Shown here: one piece after another, positions 9,375 through 17,872 of the stretch | Numbering within the stretch: the stretch's first letter is position 1 | How the letters are laid out: the number at the start of each line of letters is the position of its first letter | From: JBGRQA01 sp041725895 | GTDB lineage: Bacteria; Bacteroidota; Bacteroidia; Bacteroidales; Marinifilaceae | Assembly (NCBI GenBank): GCA_041725895.1 | Contig: JBGRQA010000004.1 | Location: 207,506 to 271,505 of the forward strand | Length of the DNA: 64,000 nt | Reading direction: 5' to 3' | The notes under the pieces: generated by a model | What the model saw: the letters and a program-made list of their open reading frames with translations, nothing else | Told to the model about the DNA's origin: nothing | The model's database searches: none | Translations under genes and position numbers: made by a program

Positions 9375-9394
9375 CTTTAGAAAAACTAAAGGAA

Positions 9395-9700
9395 CGGTCA
9401 GGACATGTCCTGCCCCAACTATACGACCTCAGCTTTTTCTCGATAGCTAGAACATAAATCTATTCAACGCCTCCATTCTTCTCATGACTAGAATGAAAAC
9501 GACCTAACCCAACTACATTAACTCATCTTCTTCTCAATAGTATATAGTATGGAGATGATTTATTCATTTCCCCCAACATTCTCCAACACGGTCAGGACAT
9601 GTCCTGACCCAACTATAAAACTCAATCTACTCAACGCCTCAATTATCTTCCTACAGGGAAAAAATCGTCCTGATCCGACTATACTACTTCAGCTTTTTGC
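9395..9700. repeat. degenerate palindrome-containing direct repeats
   Basis: Several decayed copies of one intergenic unit. Copy A begins near 9395 with palindrome CAGGACATGTCCTG at 9399-9412. Copy B near 9499 is strongly degraded (ACCTAACCCAACTA). Copy C near 9590 has the perfect 18-base palindrome GTCAGGACATGTCCTGAC at 9591-9608. Copy D lies at 9667-9698. Copies A and D agree at 27 of 32 positions from GTCCTG through the AGCTTTTT tract. Copies A and C also share TCAACGCCTC further downstream. A 62-codon ORF here (9549-9737) is low in complexity and I do not regard it as a gene. Confidence 0.6.
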
Positions 9701-9864
9701 AAAAGCAAGAACGGCACAGAATCTTCCAAATATCTGATCATAATCAATTTTCTCAGAAAAAATTACCTTCTCTTTATATTTTCAATTCCAACGGCTTATA
9801 AATATCGGTCCAGGCAAATAAAAATCATAAGCTACTCTCTGCAATCCTTTTCACAAACTACTGA

Positions 9865-9897
9865 TTTGCAGAAAACTGCAAAAAACATCTATCTTTG
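9865..9897 (+). promoter_or_regulatory. promoter, probably for nhaC
   Basis: TTTG at 9865-9868 and TATCTTTG at 9890-9897 are separated by 21 bases. This is one of the best matches in the window to the Bacteroidota housekeeping promoter. Transcription would begin near 9904, giving a leader of about 280 nt before the nhaC ATG. Confidence 0.6.
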
Positions 9898-9903
9898 CAC
9901 TCC

Positions 9904-10183
9904 CCATTAAAACAACTGCAAATAAAGGATATGTATAGTAGAAAGGATCATACCGGATTAAAACAACGAAGTAAAAAGCGATAAATCCAATTCGCTATAT
10001 TCGGTGTATTAACGCCTTTTCTCATATCCAAATCATTTTTTTTCCTGTCCCATTGTCTGAGCTTCATCCAAAAGATAAAGCAAATGAACTGTCCTGCAAT
10101 CAACCGGAGAGGAAAATAATATTGTAAAAACAAATCAATCACCCGGGGCCTTTTGCCTTATTTTGATTAAATTAACAGCTATT
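9904..10183 (+). other. long untranslated leader of nhaC with a 17-codon upstream ORF
   Basis: Between the promoter and nhaC lies about 280 nt without a long plus-strand gene. A short ORF at 9931-9984 starts with ATG after AAAGGAT and encodes a very basic 17-residue peptide (MYSRKDHTGLKQRSKKR). A GTG-started ORF on the opposite strand (9948-10142, 64 codons) has a possible membrane helix but no visible promoter or ribosome site. I saw no match to a riboswitch I know. Confidence 0.3.
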
Positions 10184-11656
10184 ATGGAGAATTCTACAAC
10201 GCAGATCTCATTACGTTTGGCACTTACTCCTATTGCCATTCTAATTCTACTACTCACCATCAACGCCATTGTTTTTGGGGATGCAGCCCTTGATGGAGCC
10301 AACCAGTTTGCCCTTATTCTTGCCTCCAGTTTGGGAGCAGCAATTGCTTACCAAAAAGGCAAAAGCTGGCAGAACATTCAGGACGGATTTGTCAAAAGTA
10401 TCAGTTCGGCCATGCCCTCCATCCTCATCCTTTCACTAATTGGATCATTGGCCGGAACCTGGATGATTAGCGGAGTTGTACCTGCCATGATCTACTACGG
10501 ACTGGAATTCTTAAATCCAAAATTATTTCTCGCTCTTTCGGTTATAATATGCGCCATAGTTTCCATTGCCTCGGGCAGTTCCTGGTCTACCATTGCAACC
10601 ATTGGTGTTGCCCTGCTCGGAATTGGTAACGCGATGGGAATTAGCAGCGCCCTGGTAGGGGGAGCAGTCATTTCAGGAGCCTATTTTGGCGACAAAATCT
10701 CCCCTCTTTCCGATACAACCAATCTTGCACCGGCTATGGCCGGAGTTGATTTGTTTACACACATCCGTTACATGATGTACACAACCATTCCCTCTCTTGC
10801 AATCGCATTACTTCTGTTCCTGGGCATTGGTTTTACCAAAACCGGAACCATCGATCCGGTTAGTATCAATGAGGTACAAACAGCCATAAAGGAGACATTT
10901 AATATTACCCCCTGGTTGTTCCTGGTTCCCGTCTTTCTTTTTGCCATCATTATAAAAAAAGTACCTGCGCTTCCCGCAATATTTTGGGGTACTATCATCG
11001 GCGGAATCTTTGCCATCATCTTTCAGCCACAGATAATCGCCCAGGTGGCCGGAAGTTCTATGAATTACACACAGGCTTCGTACCATGCAGTTATGCAATC
11101 CATATTTAGCGATGTAAGCATCCCCGTAGACAATGAATCCATCCAGGACCTGCTTTCTACAGGAGGAATGGCCGGAATGCTAAACACCATTTGGCTGATA
11201 CTGGCTGCTATGATTTTTAGTGGAGTACTGGAAACCTCAGGAATACTGGCCCGAATCACCCAATCGATAATGAAAGCAATCCATTCCAACGGCTCCCTGG
11301 TGGGTTCAACCGTTCTGAGTTGTATTTTCCTTAACCTAACGGCATCCGATCAATACATTTCCATTGTGGTTACGGGACGAATGTTTTCCAAAACGTACAA
11401 AGACCGTAATCTGAAACCGGAAGTACTGAGCCGAACTCTGGAAGATGCAGGAACGGTAACCTCTGTACTCGTTCCCTGGAATACCTGTGGAGCAGCTCAA
11501 TCCGCAGCCTTGGGAGTTGCAACCTGGAGTTACCTTCCCTATTGCTTTTTCAATATCATTAGTCCTATAATGACTATTGCCGTAGCTTACCTAAACATAA
11601 ACATCAGAAGAATAAAAAAGGAGGAACAGCCCTCTTCTTCGAAAATTGCAGAGTAA
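10184..11656 (+). CDS. nhaC: NhaC-family Na+/H+ antiporter
   Basis: A 490-residue inner-membrane secondary transporter with about 12 helices. It exchanges internal Na+ for external H+ or, in some NhaC-like members, organic substrates. Characteristic stretches are SGSSWSTIATIGVALLGIG near residue 135, GAYFGDKISPLSDTTN near residue 170 and VPWNTCGAAQSAALGV near residue 430. I chose the ATG at 10184. An in-frame TTG lies 21 bases upstream but adds only seven residues without a helix. It fits with NQR in a sodium-cycling organism. Confidence 0.92.
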   Translation: MENSTTQISLRLALTPIAILILLLTINAIVFGDAALDGANQFALILASSLGAAIAYQKGKSWQNIQDGFVKSISSAMPSILILSLIGSLAGTWMISGVVPAMIYYGLEFLNPKLFLALSVIICAIVSIASGSSWSTIATIGVALLGIGNAMGISSALVGGAVISGAYFGDKISPLSDTTNLAPAMAGVDLFTHIRYMMYTTIPSLAIALLLFLGIGFTKTGTIDPVSINEVQTAIKETFNITPWLFLVPVFLFAIIIKKVPALPAIFWGTIIGGIFAIIFQPQIIAQVAGSSMNYTQASYHAVMQSIFSDVSIPVDNESIQDLLSTGGMAGMLNTIWLILAAMIFSGVLETSGILARITQSIMKAIHSNGSLVGSTVLSCIFLNLTASDQYISIVVTGRMFSKTYKDRNLKPEVLSRTLEDAGTVTSVLVPWNTCGAAQSAALGVATWSYLPYCFFNIISPIMTIAVAYLNINIRRIKKEEQPSSSKIAE

Positions 11657-11800
11657 GAAAAAAACAACACAAATGCGAAACCCCTGATTTTACTAAGGTT
11701 ACAGTCTTCACACCCATTTGGCACCCAAATACCTACCACTACCCACCAGTAAAAAGATTAAACCATGACATTACTCATAAATCAAGACTTTCTAATTTTA

Positions 11801-11808
11801 TACATTTG
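11801..11808 (+). promoter_or_regulatory. candidate -7 element of pruA
   Basis: TACATTTG matches TAnnTTTG and lies 50 bases before the pruA start. The -33 region has no clean TTTG. Confidence 0.45.
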
Positions 11809-11857
11809 TTGGGAGTGATAAAAAAATACGAAACTAACCCTTTAAAATTCATACATC

Positions 11858-13489
11858 ATGCCAAAAGGAATTTACAACGTACCGACTGCGCAAAATGAGC
11901 CAATCTATTCGTACGCTCCCGGTACTCCGGAGAGAGCACAACTACAAGCTATGATCAAAGAGCTTCGCTCTCAGGAAATTGATGTACCCATGTACATTGG
12001 TGGTGAAGAGGTAAGAAGCGGCAATTTGAAAGCCATGACTCCACCACACGATCACAAACATATATTAGGTCACTATCACCAGGGAGGTGAAGAGCATGTA
12101 CAAATGGCAATTGATGCTGCTTTGGCTGCCAAAAGTGATTGGGAAAATCTTGGTTGGGAGCATCGTGCTTCAATCTTCTTAAAAGCTGCTGAATTGATTT
12201 CGGGACCCTACCGAATGAAATTGAATGCCGCCACTATGTTAGGACAATCGAAGAACGCTTTCCAGGCTGAGATCGACTCCGCTTGTGAAATTGCTGACTT
12301 CCTTCGTTTCAACGTTCAGTACATGACTGAGATTTACAAGCAGCAACCTCAATCGTCAAAAGGAATCTGGAATCGTGTTGAGCAACGTCCATTGGAAGGT
12401 TTCATCTTCGCTTTGACTCCTTTCAACTTTACCGCTATTGCCGGTAACCTGCCATCGGCTCCTGCCATGATGGGGAACTGTGTGGTTTGGAAACCATCCA
12501 AAACTGCAGTTTACTCCGCACAGGTATTGATGGAGGTATTCAAAAAGGCTGGTGTACCTGATGGTGTAATCAACCTGGTTTACGTTTCGGGTCCTGCTGC
12601 TGCCAATGTAATCTTCTCTCATCCTGAATTTGCAGGTATCCACTTTACCGGATCAACCGGTGTATTCCAGGACATCTGGAAAAATATTGGTGAGAACATT
12701 CACCAGTTCAAGTCGTATCCTCGCATCGTTGGAGAAACCGGAGGTAAGGACTACATCTTTATGGACCCAAGTGCATGCCCACAGGAAGTGGCAACAGCCA
12801 TTACCCGCGGTGCTTTTGAATACCAGGGACAGAAATGTTCTGCTGCCTCACGCGCTTACATCCCTGCAAGCAAGTACGACGAGGTTATGAAACTGGTTCA
12901 CGAAGATCTGAAGAAGATCAAGATGGGTGGAACAGAAGACTTCACCAATTTTGTGAACGCAGTAATCGACGAGACCTCTTTCGACAAGCTGGCCGCAGCT
13001 ATCGACGAAGCCAAAGCTTCTCCTGATGCAGAAATCGTAGCTGGTGGTACTTACGATAAGTCGGTAGGTTACTTTATTGCACCTACTATTATTCGTGCTA
13101 TGAAGCCTGATTACATTACAATGGTAGAAGAGCTGTTTGGCCCAGTCCTTACCATCTATGTATACGAAGATAACAAGGTAGACGAGACTTTGGATCTATT
13201 GGACAAAGGATCAATTTATGCTCTAACCGGTGCAATCTTTGCCACTGATCGTTATGCAATTGAGAAACTGGTGAAGCGATTGACTCACACTGCCGGTAAC
13301 TTCTACATCAACGACAAACCAACCGGTGCTGTTGTAGGTCAGCAGCCATTTGGAGGTGGACGTGGTTCCGGTACCAACGACAAGGCCGGTTCTATGATCA
13401 ACCTGTTGCGTTGGGTATCTCCTCGTACCATCAAGGAAACTTTCGTTCCGGCTACAGATTACATGTATCCGAACTTCCTTGAAGACTAG
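11858..13489 (+). CDS. pruA: 1-pyrroline-5-carboxylate dehydrogenase
   Basis: NAD+-dependent aldehyde dehydrogenase, 543 residues, oxidising glutamate-gamma-semialdehyde to glutamate in the second step of proline degradation. The general base Glu293 (VGETGGKD) and the nucleophile Cys327 (GQKCSAASRAY) are in place. The nucleotide-binding FTGSTGVF and the C-terminal PFGGGRGSGTNDKAG are also typical. The partner proline dehydrogenase is a separate gene at 16909-17820, so the two activities are not fused as in PutA. The gene is monocistronic, bounded by its own promoter element and a strong terminator. Confidence 0.96.
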   Translation: MPKGIYNVPTAQNEPIYSYAPGTPERAQLQAMIKELRSQEIDVPMYIGGEEVRSGNLKAMTPPHDHKHILGHYHQGGEEHVQMAIDAALAAKSDWENLGWEHRASIFLKAAELISGPYRMKLNAATMLGQSKNAFQAEIDSACEIADFLRFNVQYMTEIYKQQPQSSKGIWNRVEQRPLEGFIFALTPFNFTAIAGNLPSAPAMMGNCVVWKPSKTAVYSAQVLMEVFKKAGVPDGVINLVYVSGPAAANVIFSHPEFAGIHFTGSTGVFQDIWKNIGENIHQFKSYPRIVGETGGKDYIFMDPSACPQEVATAITRGAFEYQGQKCSAASRAYIPASKYDEVMKLVHEDLKKIKMGGTEDFTNFVNAVIDETSFDKLAAAIDEAKASPDAEIVAGGTYDKSVGYFIAPTIIRAMKPDYITMVEELFGPVLTIYVYEDNKVDETLDLLDKGSIYALTGAIFATDRYAIEKLVKRLTHTAGNFYINDKPTGAVVGQQPFGGGRGSGTNDKAGSMINLLRWVSPRTIKETFVPATDYMYPNFLED

Positions 13490-13553
13490 AATAGAATCAC
13501 TGTCTCGTGCAGGCAGTTATCTATATTGAAATTGTGGAAATAGAAACAATAGT

Positions 13554-13587
13554 AAAAACGACCGATCCTTGGATTTCGGTCGTTTTT
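13554..13587 (+). terminator. rho-independent terminator of pruA
   Basis: AAAAACGACCGA pairs with TCGGTCGTTTTT around a 10-base loop, followed by CTTTATT. It starts 65 bases after the pruA stop codon. Apart from this hairpin and the promoter element at 13769, I see nothing in the 312-base stretch 13490-13801. Confidence 0.85.
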
Positions 13588-13768
13588 CTTTATTAGGAAC
13601 ACAGTTTGAACTGAAAAAAACGAATCTGCATTGATTTATGATATGGTAATTTAGGAACTCCAATACCCAATAAAAATTCAGCAAAGAAAAAAATCCACGA
13701 TCCCATTCTACATTTATCATATACAATCATAAAAATCTGCAGCTCTTTTCAGTTTTCACAAAAACTCT

Positions 13769-13776
13769 TATTTTTG
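13769..13776 (+). promoter_or_regulatory. candidate -7 element of the FtsB/DivIC gene
   Basis: TATTTTTG matches TAnnTTTG, 25 bases before the ATG at 13802. Confidence 0.4.
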
Positions 13777-13801
13777 ATTAATACTTCATCAAAAATTGTC
13801 T

Positions 13802-14110
13802 ATGTTCATCACCAGGTTAAAGCAAGTTCTCTATCGAATTCTCAGAAGCAAATACGTGATCAGCTTCCTGATCTTCTACATCTGGCTTTTCTTTTTCGAT
13901 CAGCACAGTATATGGGAACGCAAAGACAATGAAGCTACAATTAAAGCCCTCTCCAAGGAGAAAGCCTACTACCTGGAAAAAATTGAGAACGACCGCAACC
14001 GAATTCACGAGTTGAAAACCAACCGTGTAAACCTGGAAAAATTTGCCCGGGAGCAATACCTCATGAAAAAGGAGAATGAGGATATCTTTATCGTGATTGA
14101 GGAGGAGTAG
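13802..14110 (+). CDS. FtsB/DivIC-family septum formation initiator
   Basis: A 102-residue bitopic membrane protein with a short cytoplasmic tail and one helix (about residues 18-36, VISFLIFYIWLFFF). A coiled coil then runs from about 45 to 80 and ends in the family's short FAREQYLMKKENEDIF motif. FtsB/DivIC joins FtsQ and FtsL in the divisome and helps activate septal peptidoglycan synthesis. I used the ATG at 13802; a TTG two codons upstream is the only other start. No other division gene is near. Confidence 0.88.
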   Translation: MFITRLKQVLYRILRSKYVISFLIFYIWLFFFDQHSIWERKDNEATIKALSKEKAYYLEKIENDRNRIHELKTNRVNLEKFAREQYLMKKENEDIFIVIEEE

Positions 14111-14182
14111 ATCTGCTTTGCTCCTTTCGAAAAACGTAAAGCAGAAAAAAAAGAACAGGGCAAAGAATTAACTAACAAAATA

Positions 14183-14481
14183 TTTGGGGTACCAACACCC
14201 TTTCGACGGGTAAAAAGAACCCCTTTTGGGGGTATCAACACCCATTCGACGGGTAAAAAGAACCCATTTTTGTGGTAACAATACCCCTTCGACGGGTAAA
14301 AAGAATCCGTTTTTGGGGTAACAATACCCCTTCGACGGGCCAAAAGAATCCGTTTTGGGGGTAACAACACCCCTTCGACGGGCTAAAAGAGTCCCTTTTT
14401 GGGGTAGCAACACCCCTTCGACGGGCTAAAAGAATCCGCTTTGGGGGTAACGACACCTCTTCAATAGGGTAAAAGAATCTA
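14183..14481. repeat. 43-bp tandem repeat array, seven units
   Basis: The core TTCGACGGG (degenerate TTCAATAGGG in the last unit) starts at 14202, 14245, 14288, 14331, 14374, 14417 and 14460, a period of exactly 43 bases throughout. Each unit carries a small hairpin (GGGGT, loop AACAAC, ACCCC) followed by the core and an A-rich AAAAGAATCC tract. There are no unique spacers, so it is not a CRISPR array. All three minus-strand frames stay open across it, giving apparent ORFs that are artefacts of the repeat. It sits between the converging FtsB/DivIC and glycosyltransferase genes. Confidence 0.95.
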
Positions 14482-14515
14482 ACAAAATCAAATAATTAAT
14501 GATCTCATTAGATTT

Positions 14516-15799
14516 TTAGGAGCAAAAAGAGATCGTCTCCTTTTCGTACTCCCGATACAGCTCCAACAACTCCTTGGCACTATAGATACCGCGGGTATCA
14601 CCACCCAAATCGTTCATTAGCAAACGGGCACTTACCACAATACTCTCCTCATCGATAAACTGTTCGTGAACATTGTTGAGGTACTTAAGCACCTTAAATG
14701 CGTTGAAAGCATCGAAGAACTTCTTACGGAACATTTCGGGGGAAGCACAATTCCCATTGATTTTCTCCAGGGTTTCAAAGAACTTGTCCTCTTTCAAAAA
14801 GCTTCGTACCGGTCCGGGCAAATCTACGATAATCTCATTGAGGTAGGTCTCATAATCCACCTTGTAGAATTGCTCTACACGATCGAACAGCACTTTCAGC
14901 TCCTTAAAAGCGGAATAGTTGTATGTTTTGTAATCCACAATTCCTTCGGCCAAAAAAGTATTTACCGCTTTTCCGGTCCCAAAAGGCACGCGGTCGCTGG
15001 TTCGTGGCGAGGGAATCACACGAGTCGTGCTGATCTCATGGAAATTCCCCAAAGGAATAATCTTTTGCAGAAAGTAGAAATCCTCGCCAGCCTGCCGACG
15101 GTTCATTCCCCCCTGTTTGATGTAAGCCGAAGCCCTCACTCCAAAACTGGAGCCCACGGTATGGTAAGCATGTGGATGACCTGCCAAACGCATGGCCAGC
15201 ATATAGTAGCGCAAATACAATTCGTACTGACTGATGGCATTGTAGATAACCGGCTCAAACTCCTCCCCTTCCAAAGGATGCTCATAAAAGATATTAGCTC
15301 CGTTGGCTTTGGGGTTCTTCTGAAAACATTTCTCTATTTCCACAAGGTAATTGGGGTCACAAGACGAATCGGCGTCAAATCCTGTAATGATCCCCTTGGA
15401 ATTGTCTATTTTATTGAAACGGGCTACCGCCTCATCCATGGCAATTTTGCGAGCGGAACCTACTCCGGCAAACTTCTTTGGCAAATCAGGCTGATGCAGA
15501 ATGTAGAAGCTTAACTTCTCCTCCCTATGGTTAGCGGCCCATTCCGTAGCATCCTGAATGGTTTTCCTGTTCTGCTCCAGAATCTCCTCACTGGTTAACT
15601 CCCCCGAATTCACCATTACAATCACCTCAACACTACAATTGGGGCGTTCACAATTCCACAAAGCCTCCAAACTAGGAATCAGGTCCGGTTCGTTAAAGCA
15701 GGGAATGGTAACAATCAAATTCAGGTCCTCGTTTACTTTCTCCGTGATATAATCGGGGTACAATCGTTGTTTTGCGAGGTATTTATCAGCAAATGCCAT
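14516..15799 (-). CDS. family 2 glycosyltransferase
   Basis: A 427-residue cytoplasmic protein with the GT-A nucleotide-sugar fold. The N-terminal strand and loop TIPCFNEPDLIPSLEAL is near residue 32. The metal-binding acidic motif is in GFDADSSCDP near residue 140. The catalytic-region AGEDFYFLQK is near residue 240. A helical C-terminal half (about 290-427) has no membrane segment. The acceptor sugar cannot be read from the sequence. No polysaccharide cluster surrounds it. Confidence 0.8.
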   Translation of the reverse strand: MAFADKYLAKQRLYPDYITEKVNEDLNLIVTIPCFNEPDLIPSLEALWNCERPNCSVEVIVMVNSGELTSEEILEQNRKTIQDATEWAANHREEKLSFYILHQPDLPKKFAGVGSARKIAMDEAVARFNKIDNSKGIITGFDADSSCDPNYLVEIEKCFQKNPKANGANIFYEHPLEGEEFEPVIYNAISQYELYLRYYMLAMRLAGHPHAYHTVGSSFGVRASAYIKQGGMNRRQAGEDFYFLQKIIPLGNFHEISTTRVIPSPRTSDRVPFGTGKAVNTFLAEGIVDYKTYNYSAFKELKVLFDRVEQFYKVDYETYLNEIIVDLPGPVRSFLKEDKFFETLEKINGNCASPEMFRKKFFDAFNAFKVLKYLNNVHEQFIDEESIVVSARLLMNDLGGDTRGIYSAKELLELYREYEKETISFCS

Positions 15800-15930
15800 G
15801 GGTGTTAATCTTTAGTATATTAGCAATTGGACCAAAAGCAATGAATTCGAATAAAGGGAAAGAAATGAGTATTCTGGCATTTTCCTCCTCGTTCCTGGTT
15901 TCAAGTTTTTGGTTCAGGTACAAAGATACA

Positions 15931-15965
15931 AAAAAGGCAGAAAGCTTACATTTGCTTTCTGCCTT
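15931..15965 (-). terminator. terminator of the upstream OmpH-like gene
   Basis: On the minus strand AAGGCAGAAAGC pairs with GCTTTCTGCCTT around an eight-base loop and runs into TTTTTTG. It lies 23 bases past the stop codon of the gene at 15989-16576, so that gene and the glycosyltransferase are separate units. Confidence 0.85.
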
Positions 15966-15988
15966 CAATATTATCAGGTGAAATGTTC

Positions 15989-16576
15989 CTATTTCTTATA
16001 TCTGGAATTCAATGCGTTTATTACATCATTGGTAATATCCAAACCTGCTTTTGAGTGAAGTACATTGCCTCCTAAAGTAGTACTGATAACCAAATCGTAT
16101 TGCTTGGTTGCATTCAATTCTTTCAAGTAGTTGGTAAGTGTATCGTGCAAACGCTTAGACATTTGGTTTTGCTCTTCCATCAATTCAGTAGTCAGCTTTC
16201 GCTCCAGATTCTGTAATTTTTGTTGCTTCTCCATCAAATCACGTTGTGCTTGTTCCGCTCTTTGACGACTAAGGAAACCATTGTTTTGAAGTTTTCTTTG
16301 AAATTCACCGGCTTCCTGCTCCAGCTTTCTGGCTTTAACATTCAAATCTGTACGAGACGCTTCCTGCTTTTTCAGGAATTTCTCATTCAAATCTTTAGAC
16401 AGTTCATAATTACGCAATAAAGAGTCGGTGTTGATATAAACAACTGCTCCTTTACCTGCAGCAACAGCTTGACCAGCTTGGACTGTATTATTGGAACCAC
16501 CGGAAAAATGCATAAAATACAAAGCTCCAACGGCAACAAAAAGAACAACATTCAGGATTAGGGATAAATTTTTCAT
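15989..16576 (-). CDS. OmpH/Skp-family protein with N-terminal anchor
   Basis: A 195-residue protein whose first 25 residues form a hydrophobic helix (SLILNVVLFVAVGALYFMHF). A Gly/Ala-rich linker follows, then a long coiled coil (about 60-160) typical of the Skp tentacle. The start of the Skp fold is visible as VVYINTDSLLRNYELSK. Skp proteins hold outer-membrane proteins in the periplasm. This copy lacks an obvious signal-peptidase site, so it may stay anchored in the inner membrane, unlike the two Skp-like proteins at 55714-56784. Confidence 0.82.
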   Translation of the reverse strand: MKNLSLILNVVLFVAVGALYFMHFSGGSNNTVQAGQAVAAGKGAVVYINTDSLLRNYELSKDLNEKFLKKQEASRTDLNVKARKLEQEAGEFQRKLQNNGFLSRQRAEQAQRDLMEKQQKLQNLERKLTTELMEEQNQMSKRLHDTLTNYLKELNATKQYDLVISTTLGGNVLHSKAGLDITNDVINALNSRYKK

Positions 16577-16908
16577 AAGAAACTACTTTAATGATTTAAT
16601 TGGGCATTGAAACTTAACCATACAACAACCTGGCTTATAATTTTGAAGTCAGGATAAATACTTAAAACGTCACACATGACATAATCAGCGGTTAAATTCC
16701 ATTGTTTTTTCGCATAACAAATATAACTTTTATGCTGAGATAGAAAAATTAATCCCTGCAAAAAATACAATCCGGAAGGCCGGAATTTCCGAACACACTG
16801 AAGCCTCAGTATATTTAGATTTACTGATAAAGGTCATTCTTTTTCAATACTAAACTTGGTACATTACAACGTTATTAATTAAAGCATAACCCCTAAATAC
16901 TATTAACC
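16577..16908. promoter_or_regulatory. divergent spacer between ompH-like gene and PRODH
   Basis: A 332-base gene-free stretch. CAAATATA at 16718-16725 is, on the minus strand, the -7 element TATATTTG for the OmpH-like gene. TAAACTTG at 16851-16858 is a one-mismatch -7 element for proline dehydrogenase. Overlapping short inverted repeats lie around 16770-16791 (TCCGG/CCGGA and CGGAA/TTCCG). Their role is unknown. Confidence 0.35.
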
Positions 16909-17820
16909 ATGTTCAATAAAATGATTGCAGCCATGCTGCCACATATGCCCAAAAAATTGGTTTGGATGTTCTCTAAATGGTATATCGCCGGAGAAACCAT
17001 CGAAGATGCCATCAAAGCTTCGAAAGATCTGAATGCACAAGGGATTAAAGTAACGGTAGACCTTTTGGGCGAGTTTATTAAAAACCTGGAGGAAGCTACC
17101 GAAAATAAGGAAGCCTACCTGGAAATCATCGAATGCTTCGAAAAAAATAAAATTGATGGCAACTATTCGGTGAAGCCAACCTTTTTCGGTCTACTTCTGG
17201 ATGAAGAGGTTTGCTACCAGAATATCCGTACAGTTGTTGCCAAAGCAGCCGAATACGGTAACTTTGTTCGTATCGACATGGAGGATTCTCCTTGTGTGGA
17301 TAAGGAAATTCGTATTTTCCGCAGGCTAAGAAAAGAATTTCCAACCAACGTAGGACTAGTGGTACAATCCTATCTTAAACGTACACTAGACGACCTGAAA
17401 AACATGATGGACCTGCAAAATGGCAGTGGTCCTCTTAACTATCGTTTGTGTAAAGGGATCTACGTGGAGCCAGCTGAGATTGCCTACAAAAAGTACGCAG
17501 AAATTAACGAACACTACCTTGAAGATCTGGAATTCATGTTCCAAAACAAGATCTATCCGGGCATTGCAACCCATGATAAGAATTTGGTTGAACCCACTTT
17601 AAAGTTGATTGAGAAATACAATGTACCCAAAGACATGTATGAATTTCAAATGCTGTATGGAGTAACTCCTGAGCTACGAAGATCAATTGTAGAAAAAGGG
17701 CACACCATGCGGGTTTACGTACCTTTCGGAAAAGATTGGTTTGGCTATTCAACCAGAAGATTGAAAGAAAATCCGAAAATGGCCAACCACATTATCAAGG
17801 CCCTTTTCAAAAGAGGTTAA
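16909..17820 (+). CDS. proline dehydrogenase (single-domain PRODH)
   Basis: A 303-residue FAD-dependent TIM-barrel enzyme oxidising proline to pyrroline-5-carboxylate and passing electrons to the quinone pool. Family motifs appear in order: DLLGE, SVKPT, RIDMED, QSYLKRT, RLCKGIYVEP, GIATHD, EFQMLYGV and WFGYSTRRLKENP; the last includes the two substrate-binding arginines. It is monofunctional, the partner PruA being encoded at 11858-13489. Single-domain PRODH is often membrane-associated. The hydrophobic first 20 residues agree with that. Confidence 0.95.
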   Translation: MFNKMIAAMLPHMPKKLVWMFSKWYIAGETIEDAIKASKDLNAQGIKVTVDLLGEFIKNLEEATENKEAYLEIIECFEKNKIDGNYSVKPTFFGLLLDEEVCYQNIRTVVAKAAEYGNFVRIDMEDSPCVDKEIRIFRRLRKEFPTNVGLVVQSYLKRTLDDLKNMMDLQNGSGPLNYRLCKGIYVEPAEIAYKKYAEINEHYLEDLEFMFQNKIYPGIATHDKNLVEPTLKLIEKYNVPKDMYEFQMLYGVTPELRRSIVEKGHTMRVYVPFGKDWFGYSTRRLKENPKMANHIIKALFKRG

Positions 17821-17840
17821 TTATACCTCAACGGAGGTAA

Positions 17841-17872
17841 AAAAAATGCGGTTGAAAAACCGCATTTTTTTT
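17841..17872. terminator. bidirectional terminator between convergent genes
   Basis: AAAAAATGCGGTT pairs with AACCGCATTTTTT around a short loop, with T runs on both strands. It serves proline dehydrogenase on the plus strand and abuts the stop codon of the convergent gene at 17871. Confidence 0.85.

Noticed and set aside
9948..10142. Minus-strand 64-codon ORF with a hydrophobic segment
   Set aside because: GTG start, no ribosome site or promoter, and it lies fully within the probable nhaC leader; recorded there but not called as a gene.
13517..13726. Minus-strand 69-codon ORF after pruA
   Set aside because: It spans the pruA terminator hairpin and has an AT-driven composition with no ribosome site.
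14005..14456. Minus-strand ORFs of 73 to 121 codons with repeated protein sequence
   Set aside because: All three frames are open because the 43-bp unit lacks minus-strand stops. The ORFs overlap each other and the FtsB/DivIC gene, and none has a ribosome site.
14183..14481. CRISPR-like array
   Set aside because: The units are directly adjacent and similar over their whole 43 bases; there are no unique spacers and no cas genes in the window.
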